A DNA stretch of 64,000 bases from Streptosporangium subroseum (GTDB lineage Bacteria > Actinomycetota > Actinomycetes > Streptosporangiales > Streptosporangiaceae). The notes under the pieces are model-generated. The model was not told the origin of the DNA. It was given only the letters and a program-made list of their open reading frames with translations, and searched no databases. Each line of letters begins with the position of its first letter. Position 1 is the first letter of the stretch. The stretch spans positions 124,001 to 188,000 of the forward strand of contig NZ_FZOD01000010.1 of NCBI RefSeq assembly GCF_900188345.1, given 5' to 3'. Shown one piece after another: positions 7,817 to 16,710 of the stretch. The position numbers were made by a program, and so were the translations under genes.

Positions 7817-9238
7817 CTACCAGGTGGTGGGCTTGCCCTTCTGGTAGAGCCACACGTCGAAGAAGGACTTCAAGTCCTTGCCCGAGATTCTCTCCGCCTC
7901 GCTGATGAAATCGGCGGTGCTCGCGTTGCCGTACTTGTGCGTGGAGGCCCAGTCCTTGATCAGCTTGAAGAAGGCGGTGTCGCCGATCTTGCCGCGCAGC
8001 GCGTGCAGCGTCATCGCCCCGCGGTTGTACGGCACATTGCCGAACATGTCCATCGTGCCGGGGTCGGCCGTGACGGTCTGCCAGAACGCCGAGGTCGCGG
8101 CACGCCCGTAGTTACTGGTGCTGTCGAACGTCTGCTGCGCTGTGGCCCCTCCGTTGTGCTCGGTCCACAGCCACTGGGCGTAGGTCGCGAAGCCCTCGTT
8201 GAGCCAGATGTCGGACCACCGCTTGACCGACACGCTGTCCCCGAACCACTGGTGCGCGATCTCGTGCGCCATCGTGCTGAGGCTCGGGGCGCTGGAGAAG
8301 ATCGGCTTGGTCTGGCTCTCGAGGGCGTAGCCGACGTTCGGCGCGCGGTCGATGATCGCCCCTGCCGAGGCGAAGGGATACGGCCCGAAGAGCGAGTTGA
8401 AGTACTCGATGATGTCCGGGATCTTGGCGACGGTGGCCGCCGACTGGCTCGCCAGCGCCGGGTCGACCGCGGTGTAGATGGGGATCCCGCCGGGCGTCGT
8501 GGACTTGGCGACCTGGAACTTGCCCAGGGTCACCGTGGCGAGATAGGTCGCCATGGGCTCGGTCGAGTCCCACACGAACGTCGTCTGGCCGTTCTTGGTC
8601 GTCTGCGACAGCAGCTGGCCGTTGCCGACCGCGGTGATGCCCTCCGGCACGGTCGCGTGGAAGGTGAACGTCGCCTTGTCCGTCGGGTGGTCGCTGGACG
8701 GGATCCACGCGGGAGCGCCCTGCGGCTCGCCCGGCACGAACGCGCCGTCATCGGTCGGCACCCAGCCCTCGATGGAGTCGTCCGGGTCCGTGATGACCGG
8801 CGGCGTCCCCGCGTACTTCACGACCACCGTGAAGGACTTCCCGGACTTGAGCTTCGGGCGCGGCGTCACGACGAGTTCCTGGCCGTCCCGCTGGAACGAG
8901 GCCTTGTGCTTGTCCACGTTCAGGCCGGTGATCTCCGGGCCTCGGAAGTCGAGGTTGAATCGGTCCAGGTCCTGGGTCGCGGTCGCGGTGATCGTCGTGG
9001 TGGCGTCCATGAGCTTGGTGGCCGGGTCGTAGGCGAACGAGACGTCATAGTGCTTCACATCGAAGCCCCCGTTGCCCTGGGCGGGGAAATACGGGTCGCC
9101 GATGCTGGCCGCACCCGCCGAATAGCGTGGCTCACCGGGATTGCCGGGAGCGGCAAGAGCGGGATGCGCCAGTTGGGCACTCGCCAGAACGCACAGCGCG
9201 GCCGTGAGGGCCGTGCCACGGATACTGCGGAGTCTCAT
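7817..9238 (-). CDS. Secreted M1 family metallopeptidase
   Basis: 473 residues. A Sec signal peptide (MRLRSIRGTALTAALCVLAS...ALA) is followed by the M1 N-terminal beta domain (DVKHYDVSFAYDPATKLMDA) and the catalytic domain. The zinc motif HEIAHQWFGDSV lies at about residue 322, with the second Glu ligand in WLNEGFATYAQWLW. The usual GAMEN loop appears as GYALESQTKPIF, a recognised divergence in actinobacterial secreted members. It should act as an extracellular zinc aminopeptidase. The start at 9238 has GAAAGGAA upstream and gives a clean signal peptide; an upstream in-frame start does not. Confidence 0.88.
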   Translation of the reverse strand: MRLRSIRGTALTAALCVLASAQLAHPALAAPGNPGEPRYSAGAASIGDPYFPAQGNGGFDVKHYDVSFAYDPATKLMDATTTITATATQDLDRFNLDFRGPEITGLNVDKHKASFQRDGQELVVTPRPKLKSGKSFTVVVKYAGTPPVITDPDDSIEGWVPTDDGAFVPGEPQGAPAWIPSSDHPTDKATFTFHATVPEGITAVGNGQLLSQTTKNGQTTFVWDSTEPMATYLATVTLGKFQVAKSTTPGGIPIYTAVDPALASQSAATVAKIPDIIEYFNSLFGPYPFASAGAIIDRAPNVGYALESQTKPIFSSAPSLSTMAHEIAHQWFGDSVSVKRWSDIWLNEGFATYAQWLWTEHNGGATAQQTFDSTSNYGRAATSAFWQTVTADPGTMDMFGNVPYNRGAMTLHALRGKIGDTAFFKLIKDWASTHKYGNASTADFISEAERISGKDLKSFFDVWLYQKGKPTTW

Positions 9239-9956
9239 GCGGTTCCTTTCATTGGTTCCGGCCGGACGGTAACCCGGCCGGAACACACTTGCAAAATGAG
9301 GGGGGCAGAGTCAGCCCGCGACGGTGCACAGCGGGATACCGGCGCTGTGCGGTATGGCGACTCCTCAAGTTGGCAGGGACGACCCATCTTCGGGGGAGAG
9401 GGGCCGTCCTGGAAAACGACGCCGCTGGGCGCCGGGGAAAGATGATACAAATGGTATAAATCACCACTAAATCGGTCAAGCACCCTCGAAGCACTTAAAA
9501 TGCCGTGTTCTCCACGCGGATGCCCTTTGCGGATCATTCGGAGGCGAGGCGGGGGCGTGCGTCACCGGCATCGAAGGTGCCCGTGACCTGGCCTTAAGGC
9601 TCGTCTCATCGTGCGGGACCGGGCGGGCCGGGGCTGCCGGAGTCCAGCTCTGGCCCATGTAAACATCACGTTACGGCCCCTCGCAGGGTCAACGGGGGCG
9701 AAGACCCGCACCGCGCCTGGGCGAACCCGCGCGGCCTGCCCGCACGGCGGCCACCCCGTTCGATCCTCGCGGGCCGGACCCGCCGCGGCTCTGACCGGTC
9801 ACCGGAGTCCCGTCCCGACATGCCTCTTTCATCGCCATTCCTTTTAATGCCGATGAACAGGGTGGATGTTATGCCAATAGTTTAAATTTTTAAGCTGTTG
9901 GAGATGGCCATATTAGGCGTAAAGACGAATTAGGGAGGTCGCCGAAGAGGAGATCG
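9239..9956. other. 718-bp intergenic region, promoters only
   Basis: No gene is supported in either strand: open frames here have no ribosome site and no recognisable product. An AT-rich patch at about 9443-9475 (gatacaaatggtataaatc) is a likely minus-strand promoter for the peptidase. A second AT-rich patch at 9842-9940 (including tttaaatttttaa) probably carries the promoter of the mannitol dehydrogenase gene. Confidence 0.5.
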
Positions 9957-11450
9957 ATGGCAGTGACCACACTGACGCAGGAGACGGTGAGAACCCTTCC
10001 CGGGGAAGTGGCGATCCCTTCCTATGACCGGTCGGGGCTCACGGCCGGCATCGTTCACTTCGGGGTGGGCGGGTTCCACCGCGCCCACCAGGCGATGTAT
10101 CTCGATCGGCTGATGAACGAGGGCAGGGCACACGACTGGGCCATCTGCGGCGTCGGGGTCCTCCCCGGAGACGCGCGGATGCGGGACGCGCTGACCGCGC
10201 AGGACGGCCTTTACACGCTTGTGGTGAAGCACCCCTGCGGAGCGCGGGAGGCCCGCGTCATCGGATCGATCATCGAATACCTCTTCGCCCCCGACGATCC
10301 GGAAGCGGTCATCGAGAAGATGGCCGATCCGGCGGTGCGGATCGTGTCGCTCACGGTCACCGAGGGCGGCTACAACATCCATCCCGTCACCGGGGAGTTC
10401 GACGCGGAGGCCTCCGCGATCCGCGCGGACCTGGAGCCCGGCGCGATCCCGGCCACGGTGTTCGGGCTCGTCACCGAGGCCCTGCGCCGCCGGCGGGCTC
10501 GGAGGATCACGCCGTTCACCGTCATGTCGTGCGACAACATCCAGGAGAACGGGGAGGTCGCACGGCGCTCCTTCACGGCGTTCGCCCGGCTCGCCGATCC
10601 TGGCCTCGCCGCCTGGATCGAGGACACTGTCGCGTTCCCCAGCTCGATGGTCGATCGCATCACCCCCGTCACCACCGGCCAGGACCGCGAGGCCACGGCT
10701 CTGCGGTTCGGCATCGAGGACGCCTGGCCGGTGGTCTGCGAGCCGTTCGCGCAGTGGGTGCTCGAGGAGCGTTTCCCCGGTGGGCGGCCTCCCTGGGAAG
10801 AGGCCGGGGTTCAGGTCGTCGCGGACGTGGAGCCGTACGAGTTGATGAAGCTGCGCCTGCTGAACGCCGGCCACCAGGCGCTCTGCTACTTCGGCTACCT
10901 CAGCGGATACCGGTACGCCCACGAGGCGGCCACCGACCCCGCGATCGCGAAGTTCGTTCTCGACTACATGAACGTCGAGGCCACACCGACGCTCCGGCCG
11001 GTGCCGGGCATCGACCTGGACGTCTACAAACGGACCCTCATCGAACGGTTCTCCAACCCCGAGGTACGGGACACGCTGGCGAGGCTGTGCGCGGAGTCGT
11101 CGGACCGGATCCCGAAATGGCTGCTTCCCGTCGTGCGGGAGCGGCTGGCGAGCGGGGGAGAGGTCACTCACGCGGCCGCGGTGGTGGCGAGCTGGGCGCG
11201 CTACGCCGAAGGGGCCGACGAATCCGGTGAGCCGATCGAGGTCGTCGACCGGTTGAGGGACCGGTTGACGGCCGCCGCGAGGACGCAGCGTGAGCGCCCC
11301 ACGGCCTTCATCGAGAACCGTGACCTGTTCGGCGACCTCGCCGACGACGCGCGGTTCGTCGAACCGTACCTGCACGCGCTCGACGTGCTGCATACAAGAG
11401 GTGCCCGAGCGACGGTGCGAGAGCTCGCGGGGTACGGGATACGCGCCTGA
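9957..11450 (+). CDS. Mannitol dehydrogenase family protein (polyol 2-dehydrogenase)
   Basis: 497 residues, the usual length for the long-chain NAD-dependent mannitol/fructuronate reductase family. The N-terminal Rossmann motif is FGVGGFHRAHQAMYLD; TVTEGGYNI follows, and the C-terminal catalytic domain has KLRLLNAGHQALCYFGYL with Lys and the conserved Asn/His. It interconverts a hexitol and a ketose, most simply mannitol and fructose, in the cytoplasm. GGAG lies 5 nt upstream of the ATG. There is no transporter or kinase beside it; it is convergent with the ABC permease gene, so it is probably monocistronic. Confidence 0.88.
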   Translation: MAVTTLTQETVRTLPGEVAIPSYDRSGLTAGIVHFGVGGFHRAHQAMYLDRLMNEGRAHDWAICGVGVLPGDARMRDALTAQDGLYTLVVKHPCGAREARVIGSIIEYLFAPDDPEAVIEKMADPAVRIVSLTVTEGGYNIHPVTGEFDAEASAIRADLEPGAIPATVFGLVTEALRRRRARRITPFTVMSCDNIQENGEVARRSFTAFARLADPGLAAWIEDTVAFPSSMVDRITPVTTGQDREATALRFGIEDAWPVVCEPFAQWVLEERFPGGRPPWEEAGVQVVADVEPYELMKLRLLNAGHQALCYFGYLSGYRYAHEAATDPAIAKFVLDYMNVEATPTLRPVPGIDLDVYKRTLIERFSNPEVRDTLARLCAESSDRIPKWLLPVVRERLASGGEVTHAAAVVASWARYAEGADESGEPIEVVDRLRDRLTAAARTQRERPTAFIENRDLFGDLADDARFVEPYLHALDVLHTRGARATVRELAGYGIRA

Positions 11451-11463
11451 GGGTGCGGCACGG

Positions 11464-11513
11464 GTCGGCCTCGACCGGACCGAGGTGGTCGGCTCTCACC
11501 GGGCCGAGGTGGT
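11464..11513. repeat. Two ~24-bp direct repeats between convergent genes
   Basis: The sequence tcgaccggaccgaggtgg is repeated as tcaccgggccgaggtgg about 24 bp later, between the dehydrogenase stop (11450) and the permease stop (11496); the second copy runs over the permease stop. Confidence 0.4.
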
Positions 11514-12329
11514 GGCCCGGACCCATGGCAACGCGAGCCGTTCCACCAGCACCAGGGCGAAGTAGAGAACGATGCTCATCACCCCGACCAGGATGATCGC
11601 GGCCCAGGCGGTGGCGCTGTCGGCGACCCCGCTGTACTGCACGATCTGGTAACCCAGGCCCCCCTCACCGGCCTGGAACTCGCCGATCACCGCGCCGATC
11701 GCGGCCAGCGGCATGGCGATCTTCAAACCGACGAAGATCTGCGGCAGCGCGGCCGGCAACCGTACCTTGCGGAACGCCTGCCAGCGCGACGCGTCCAGGG
11801 ATCTGGCCAGCTCGGCGAGGTCGGCGGGGGTGGTGGTCAGGCCGGTCACCGTGGAGAGCACGATCGGGAAGAAGCTGAGCAGGAACACCATGGTCAGGAT
11901 CGGCCGCTGCCCCCAGCCGAGGGAGACGACCAGCAGCGGCCCGAACGCGATCTTCGGCACCGCGTTGATCGCCACCAGCAACGGCGAGAACATCCGCTCG
12001 ATCGCCCGCGAGGCGGCCAGCGCGAGCCCGATCAGAACCCCCGCGACCGCGGAGAGCAGGAAGCCGACCACGGTCTCCAGCGTGGTGGCGCCCAACCCCT
12101 CAAGCAGCTCCGCCGACCTCGCGTCGAACGCGGTGAGCACCTCCTGCGGCGGCGGCAGCACCGCCGGATGGACGAGGTTGAACACCGAGGTGACGAGCCA
12201 CCAGCCGGTGATCGCCACCACCAGCCCGAGGATCGGCCACAGCGCCGTGGCCGCCGCCCCGCCACCGGGGCCGCGCTCCCGGGACTCCTTGGCGCGCACC
12301 GGGGGGCGGACCTCGCTCACCTCGACCAT
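11496..12329 (-). CDS. ABC transporter permease (NitT/TauT type)
   Basis: 277-residue BPD_transp_1 permease with about six helices (ALWPILGLVVAITGWWLVTS start; EAA-loop-like region RSLDASRWQAFRKVRLPAAL, LPQIFVGLKIAMPLAAIGAV). It belongs to the SsuC/TauC/ThiX group that imports sulfonates, nitrate/taurine-like ions or pyrimidines. The ATG at 12329 is chosen because AGGAGA lies 10 nt upstream; longer starts run into the repeat array at 12353-12509. It is downstream of the substrate-binding lipoprotein gene, but a strong terminator and the repeat array separate them, so it is probably expressed at a lower level. Confidence 0.88.
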   Translation of the reverse strand: MVEVSEVRPPVRAKESRERGPGGGAAATALWPILGLVVAITGWWLVTSVFNLVHPAVLPPPQEVLTAFDARSAELLEGLGATTLETVVGFLLSAVAGVLIGLALAASRAIERMFSPLLVAINAVPKIAFGPLLVVSLGWGQRPILTMVFLLSFFPIVLSTVTGLTTTPADLAELARSLDASRWQAFRKVRLPAALPQIFVGLKIAMPLAAIGAVIGEFQAGEGGLGYQIVQYSGVADSATAWAAIILVGVMSIVLYFALVLVERLALPWVRATTSAR

Positions 12330-12352
12330 GTCACGGTTCTCTCTCCTCATGC

Positions 12353-12509
12353 GGTCCGGTCCGTCCACCGGCTCATCTGGTCGGCCCATCACGTGTGGTT
12401 CATTTGGTCCGGCCCGTCCACCGGCGGCTCATCCGGTCCGGCCCATCACGGGCGTCTCATTCGGTTCGGCCCGTCCACCGCCGGCTCGTCCGGTCGGCCC
12501 ATCGGCCGG
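12353..12509. repeat. Higher-order tandem repeat array (26-29-bp units) before the permease
   Basis: Units starting ggtccggcc or ggtcggccc begin at 12353, 12379, 12406, 12435, 12463 and 12492. They alternate between two types (…gtccaccggcggctcat and …catcacgggcgtctcat), giving a 55-57-bp dimeric period. The array fills the gap between the terminator at 12519 and the permease start region. Confidence 0.75.
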
Positions 12510-12518
12510 CGGCACGAG

Positions 12519-12553
12519 GGGCGCACCCGCCGGTGAGACCGGCGGGTGCGCCC
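12519..12553 (-). terminator. Intra-operon hairpin terminator after the substrate-binding protein
   Basis: Perfect 16-bp stem (gggcgcacccgccggt) with a 3-nt loop, 17 nt past the stop codon of the lipoprotein gene and 190 nt before the permease start. A partial terminator here would give more binding protein than permease, which is the usual stoichiometry of importers. Confidence 0.8.
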
Positions 12554-12570
12554 GTTCGATGACGGAACGG

Positions 12571-13602
12571 TCAGGACGCCGGCACCAGGCTGGAGTCGAT
12601 GAGCTGATCCGGGGTCAGGCCGGCCGGGATCGCACCGGCGTCCTGCAGGATCCCGATGCTGCGGGCGACCCGTTCGGGGTCGATCGTGCCGGCCGCGGCG
12701 CCCGAGTCCGCGGGCCGGACGAACGCGGCCATCAGCTCGCACTCGGCCGCGGCCGGTGCGGCCGTCGCGGCCGGGACGTTCTTCTGCAGGATCTCCCCCG
12801 ACTCCTTGGGGTTGTCGATGCTGTACACGAGCCCCTTGATCAGCGCCGCGGTGAAGCGCTTGACCATCTCCGGATTCTCCTTGGCGATCTTTGTCGAGGT
12901 GACCAGGACGTTGCCGTAGAGGTCGTCCATCACGTCGCTGTACGGCAGCACCACGGCCTTCTTGTCCTTGGCGACCGACTCCACGGTCGGCTTCCCCACG
13001 ACGAACTGGCCGATGCCGGCCACCGTCCCGCCCGCCAGCAGGCCGATCAGGTTCGCGGGCAGGCCGTTGACCCACTTGACCTTCGTCGCGTCGACGCCGG
13101 CCAGCTTCGCGTACGTGGGAAACAGGTTGCGCACCACCGAACCGGGGCTGTCGGCGAGCGTCTTGCCCTCCAGGTCCTTCGGAGCGGTGATCTTGTTGCC
13201 CTCAAGGCTGATGATCGCGGCCATGGTGTTCTGCTGGATGCCGGCCACCACCGTGACGCCCTTGGCGCCGCCGTTCCCTCGGGCCAGCAGAACACCGGTG
13301 AGATCGAGCGGGGTGAACATCGCCGCGCCGGCCTCGACCTTCGTGATGTTGTCGCCGGTGCCGCCTCCGGGCTTGATGTCCACCTCGAACCCGGCGTCCG
13401 CGAAGAAACCCTTCTCTTTCGCAACCCACGCGTACGAGTCTCGTCCGAAGTTCCCAAATGACGTCAAATAGGTCACTTTTTCCAGGGCTTTAGCGGGAGA
13501 ACTACTAGCTTTATCCGGAATGTCCGAATTTCCACAACCGGCCACGGTGGCGAACATGGCGGCCAGGGTCGTGACGGCAATCGTATGAGTGAGCCTTCTC
13601 AT
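12571..13602 (-). CDS. ABC transporter substrate-binding lipoprotein (NMT1/SsuA-like)
   Basis: 343 residues. Lipoprotein signal MRRLTHTIAVTTLAAMFATV with lipobox VAGC (Cys23). The mature part matches NMT1/SsuA/ThiY-type binding proteins (VTYLTSFGNFGRDSYAWVAK, GFFADAGFEVDIKPGGGTGD, AAMFTPLDLTGVLLA). It would capture a small ligand at the cell surface for the neighbouring permease and ATPase. The start was set by the signal peptide and GGAAACGG upstream. The gene is divergent from the ATPase gene across a 283-bp region carrying paired direct repeats. Confidence 0.87.
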   Translation of the reverse strand: MRRLTHTIAVTTLAAMFATVAGCGNSDIPDKASSSPAKALEKVTYLTSFGNFGRDSYAWVAKEKGFFADAGFEVDIKPGGGTGDNITKVEAGAAMFTPLDLTGVLLARGNGGAKGVTVVAGIQQNTMAAIISLEGNKITAPKDLEGKTLADSPGSVVRNLFPTYAKLAGVDATKVKWVNGLPANLIGLLAGGTVAGIGQFVVGKPTVESVAKDKKAVVLPYSDVMDDLYGNVLVTSTKIAKENPEMVKRFTAALIKGLVYSIDNPKESGEILQKNVPAATAAPAAAECELMAAFVRPADSGAAAGTIDPERVARSIGILQDAGAIPAGLTPDQLIDSSLVPAS

Positions 13603-13754
13603 GAACACCGTTTCCTTTCGACCGGCGGTTTTCGGCCGGCCGGGGGGTTGGAGCGGGACGGCCCAGGGCCGAAGCCGTGGGTGAGGAACCTCGCGGACAG
13701 CGTACGAGGAAACCGCCCTGGGCGCGCGAGTCGCTTTATGGTGTGAATCATGCA

Positions 13755-13803
13755 CAAACCGGTATTCATATATGTGAAATAGAATAAAACCGGCATTTCA
13801 TAT
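13755..13803. promoter_or_regulatory. Paired direct repeats and partial palindrome in the divergent ABC promoter
   Basis: caaaccggtattcatat (13755-13771) recurs as aaaaccggcatttcatat (13786-13803), about 31 bp or three helical turns apart, with ttcatatatgtgaa (13765-13778) forming an imperfect palindrome. The tract is AT-rich and lies between the divergent binding-protein and ATPase genes, so it is a plausible regulator site. No regulator gene is adjacent. Confidence 0.45.
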
Positions 13804-13885
13804 CCGAGGGCTGCCTTTCGTCGGGTGATCCAGATAATCTTGGTGAGATGTGGAATCACCGTCGCTGGATGGGGAGCCTGCCCGC

Positions 13886-14668
13886 ATGATCCGACTCGCC
13901 GGTGTCTCCCGTACCTTCACCGGACGCTCCGGCACGGTGGAGGCACTACGCGGCATCGACCTGGACGTGGCGGAGGGCGAGTTCGTCGCGGTCGTCGGCC
14001 GATCGGGATGCGGGAAATCCACTCTCCTGCGACTCATCGCCGGCCTGCTTCCCGTCACCGAAGGCGAGATCACCGTCGCGGGCGAGCGGATCACCAAGGC
14101 CCGCCGCGACATCGCGATGCTGTTCCAGCGGCCCGCGCTGCTGCCCTGGCGGTCGGTGCTCGACAACGTGCTGCTGCCGGTGGAGATCTTCGGCTGGCGG
14201 CGGGCCGCGTACAGCGCCCGCGCCCAGGAACTGCTGGACATGGTCGGGCTGGGCGGCTTCGAGAAGCGTCTGCCGCACGAGCTCTCCGGCGGCATGCAGC
14301 AGCGGGTCTCGCTCTGCCGATCGCTGATCGGCGATCCCCGGGTGATGCTGATGGATGAGCCGTTCTCCGCACTCGACGCGCTCACCCGCGAGGAGCTGTC
14401 GGTGGAACTGCAGCGCGTCCACATGGAGAGCTCGGCCACCATCGTCTTCGTCACCCACTCCATCGACGAGGCGGTGCTGCTGGCCGACCGGGTGGTGGTG
14501 CTCAGCCCGCGACCGGGCCGGATCCGCAAGGTGGTCGACATCGACATCCCGCGACCACGCAGCCTGGGCCGTAACGCGCACCTGGAACAGGTCGCCCGGT
14601 GCAGTGCCGACCTGCACGAACTGCTGATGGAACGAGACGCTCCGGCGCCGGCCGGGGAAAGAGGATGA
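13886..14668 (+). CDS. ABC transporter ATP-binding protein (NitT/TauT type)
   Basis: 260 residues with Walker A GRSGCGKSTLLRLIAG, Q-loop FQRPALLPWR, signature LSGGMQQRVSL, Walker B VMLMDEPFSALD and H-loop IVFVTHSIDEAV. The LLPW Q-loop and SIDEAV H-loop are typical of the SsuB/TauB/ThiZ group, agreeing with the permease and lipoprotein on the other side of the divergent promoter. The start at 13886 has GGGGAG 9 nt upstream. It overlaps the next gene by 4 nt (ATGA). Confidence 0.9.
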   Translation: MIRLAGVSRTFTGRSGTVEALRGIDLDVAEGEFVAVVGRSGCGKSTLLRLIAGLLPVTEGEITVAGERITKARRDIAMLFQRPALLPWRSVLDNVLLPVEIFGWRRAAYSARAQELLDMVGLGGFEKRLPHELSGGMQQRVSLCRSLIGDPRVMLMDEPFSALDALTREELSVELQRVHMESSATIVFVTHSIDEAVLLADRVVVLSPRPGRIRKVVDIDIPRPRSLGRNAHLEQVARCSADLHELLMERDAPAPAGERG

Positions 14669-15612
14669 CGAGCATGCGCGTGTGCGTCTTCACCGAGCCC
14701 CATCGCGGCGCCACCTACGACGACCAGCTGCGGATGGCCCGGCTGGCGGAGGACGGCGGGTTCGAGGGCTTCCTGCGCGCGGACCACTATCAGTCGATGG
14801 GCCCCGACGGCGGCCTGCCGGGTCCGACGGACGCCTGGACGACCCTGGCGGGCCTGGCCAGGGAGACCTCCCGGATCCGGCTCGGCACACTGGTCACCTC
14901 GGCGACCTTCCGGCTGCCCGGCCCGCTGGCGATGATCGTCGCGCAGGTGGACCGGATGAGCGGCGGCCGGATCGAGCTGGGCATCGGCGCGGGCTGGTAC
15001 GAGCGGGAGCACACCTCGTACGGCATCCCGTTCCCCGGGCTCGGTGAGCGCTTCGACCGCCTGGAGGAGCAGCTCGCCATCGTCAGCGGGCTCTGGGCGA
15101 CCCCGGTGGGATCCCTGTTCAGCCACCACGGCGACCACTACCGGCTGGTCGACGCGCCCGCCCTGCCCAAGCCGGTACAGGTGCCCGGTCCGCCGATCAT
15201 CGTCGGCGGTCGCGGGCCGAAGCGCACCCCCGAGCTGGCCGCCCGCTACGCGGACGAGTTCAACATGCCGTTCAAGAGCGTGGCGGAGACCGCCGAGGCG
15301 TACGAGCGGGTCATCGAGGCCGGTGAGCGGACGGACAGGGCCGCCACCGGCCGCGCCCCGCTGACGCTCTCCGCGGGCATCGTCGTCGCGATCGGACGCG
15401 ATGACGCAGAAGCCCGGCGCCGGGCCGCTCCGCTGCACGTGCCGAGCGCGCTGCCGCCGGAGGACCCGGTGATCGGTTCGCCCGCACAGCTGGTCGAGCG
15501 GATCGGCGAGTTCGCCGCGATCGGCACCACCCGGGTGCACCTGCGGCTGATCGACATGGACGACCTCGATCACCTGGAACTGATCGCCGCCGAGGTGCTG
15601 CCCCACCTGTAG
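14665..15612 (+). CDS. LLM class F420-dependent oxidoreductase
   Basis: 315 residues of the luciferase-like monooxygenase fold (MRVCVFTEPHRGATYDDQLR, GFEGFLRADHYQSMGPDG, TSRIRLGTLVTSATFR, RIELGIGAGWYEREHTSYGI, PPIIVGGRGPKRTPELAARY). The F420-type subfamily TIGR03560-like pattern is likely; FMN cannot be excluded. It is translationally coupled to the importer ATPase by a 4-nt overlap, so it probably modifies the imported ligand. SsuD, an LLM enzyme, plays that role for alkanesulfonates, but the ligand here is unknown. Confidence 0.85.
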   Translation: MTSMRVCVFTEPHRGATYDDQLRMARLAEDGGFEGFLRADHYQSMGPDGGLPGPTDAWTTLAGLARETSRIRLGTLVTSATFRLPGPLAMIVAQVDRMSGGRIELGIGAGWYEREHTSYGIPFPGLGERFDRLEEQLAIVSGLWATPVGSLFSHHGDHYRLVDAPALPKPVQVPGPPIIVGGRGPKRTPELAARYADEFNMPFKSVAETAEAYERVIEAGERTDRAATGRAPLTLSAGIVVAIGRDDAEARRRAAPLHVPSALPPEDPVIGSPAQLVERIGEFAAIGTTRVHLRLIDMDDLDHLELIAAEVLPHL

Positions 15613-15694
15613 GACGGGCGATGAGCGCGCCTGAGGTCGACCCGGCGGGCCCGAACCCGGCCGGATCGGCCCGCCCGGCCGGGAGGCCGACGAG

Positions 15695-15726
15695 GCCGGT
15701 CCCTTTCTTTCATGGATGGGACCGGC
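15695..15726 (+). terminator. Hairpin terminator after the ATPase-oxidoreductase operon
   Basis: Perfect 9-bp arms (gccggtccc / gggaccggc) with a 14-nt T-rich loop, 83 nt after the oxidoreductase stop. Confidence 0.6.
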
Positions 15727-15849
15727 GAACAGGGATGGGACTGACGAGACAGAACGGGGTCAGGTTTCGGCAGGTACTCGACGCCTCCGGAAGTAGATCT
15801 TTTCTCCGCACTGTGTCATATAGAGGCCCTGTGTGCTTAAAGTCCTTTC

Positions 15850-16626
15850 ATGCGTTTTGCTCCCTTTGTCCCGATTTTCGCCATACTGATCGCCGGTATG
15901 GCCTCCCCTGCCTGGGCCATCACCAACGGTTCCGCTGACGACGTCGCGCATCCGGAGGTGGGGGCCATCCTCGGCCACAAGCCGAACCCCGACGGCACGT
16001 GGACCTACTGCACCGGCACGCTGATCTCGCCGACCGTCTTCCTGACCGCCGCTCACTGCGGCGACCCGGGGGAGAAGACCGCCAGGGTCACGTTCTCCAG
16101 CCACTACAAGCATGGGGACAAGGTCTACACCGGTCGTTACGTGCCCGACTCGCGGTTCAAGGAGAAGAACGAGCTCTACGACATGGCGGTTGTCGTCTTC
16201 AGCACGGCCATCCCGGACATCAAGCCCGCCACCCTGCCCACCGAGAACATGCTCGACGATCTCAAGGCCGACAGCAGCCTGAAGACCTCGCAGTTCACCC
16301 CGGTCGGGTACGGCGCGGTGGGCCCGGTCAAGGGGACGCACGGCAGGGAGTTCAACTACAACGACACGCGTAGCCGGACGTCCATCTCCTTCGAGAAGCT
16401 CACCCGCTCGTGGCTCCAGCTGTCGGTGGACCACTCCAAAGGCGACGGCAGCACCTGTTATGGAGACTCGGGCGGCCCGAACTTCCTGGGAGACTCCACC
16501 TCGAACCTGCTCGTGGCCACGACGATCAGTGGAGACGACGACACCTGCAAGTCGACCAACATCGACTACCGCCTGGACACCCCTTCGGCGCGGCATTTCC
16601 TCAGCAAGTTCGTCACGCTCCCCTGA
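15850..16626 (+). CDS. Secreted trypsin-like serine protease (S1 family)
   Basis: 258 residues. Signal peptide MRFAPFVPIFAILIAGM...AWA, then ITNGSADDVAHPEVGAIL in place of the classic IVGG activation site. The catalytic triad is visible: His in FLTAAHC, Asp in ELYDMAVVVFS, Ser in STCYGDSGGPNF. It should be an exported chymotrypsin-fold protease. The ribosome site is weak (aaagtcc), so the start rests on the signal peptide. A long imperfect hairpin follows the stop. Confidence 0.88.
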   Translation: MRFAPFVPIFAILIAGMASPAWAITNGSADDVAHPEVGAILGHKPNPDGTWTYCTGTLISPTVFLTAAHCGDPGEKTARVTFSSHYKHGDKVYTGRYVPDSRFKEKNELYDMAVVVFSTAIPDIKPATLPTENMLDDLKADSSLKTSQFTPVGYGAVGPVKGTHGREFNYNDTRSRTSISFEKLTRSWLQLSVDHSKGDGSTCYGDSGGPNFLGDSTSNLLVATTISGDDDTCKSTNIDYRLDTPSARHFLSKFVTLP

Positions 16627-16629
16627 CCT

Positions 16630-16693
16630 GGTTCCGCCGGTTCTGGTCCCACCGGGCCTCGGCCCGCGGACAACCCCGGTGGGAGGCGGAACC
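16630..16693 (+). terminator. Two-part hairpin terminator after the protease
   Basis: Outer arms ggttccgcc (16630-16638) / ggcggaacc (16685-16693) and inner arms tcccaccggg (16647-16656) / cccggtggga (16675-16684) stack into one long stem with an 8-nt bulge. It starts 4 nt after the protease stop codon. Confidence 0.7.
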
Positions 16694-16710
16694 GCGTCGG
16701 GCGAGCCGAT

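Noticed and set aside
7679-9445. Long open frame on the plus strand opposite the M1 peptidase, and similar long antisense frames elsewhere
   Set aside because: These mirror the codon pattern of a real gene in high-GC DNA; translations are Arg/Gly/Val-rich with no ribosome site and no family resemblance.
12353-12509. Repeat array that could be taken for a CRISPR
   Set aside because: Units are adjacent with no unique spacers, they diverge from each other, and no cas gene is present. The same holds for the other arrays.
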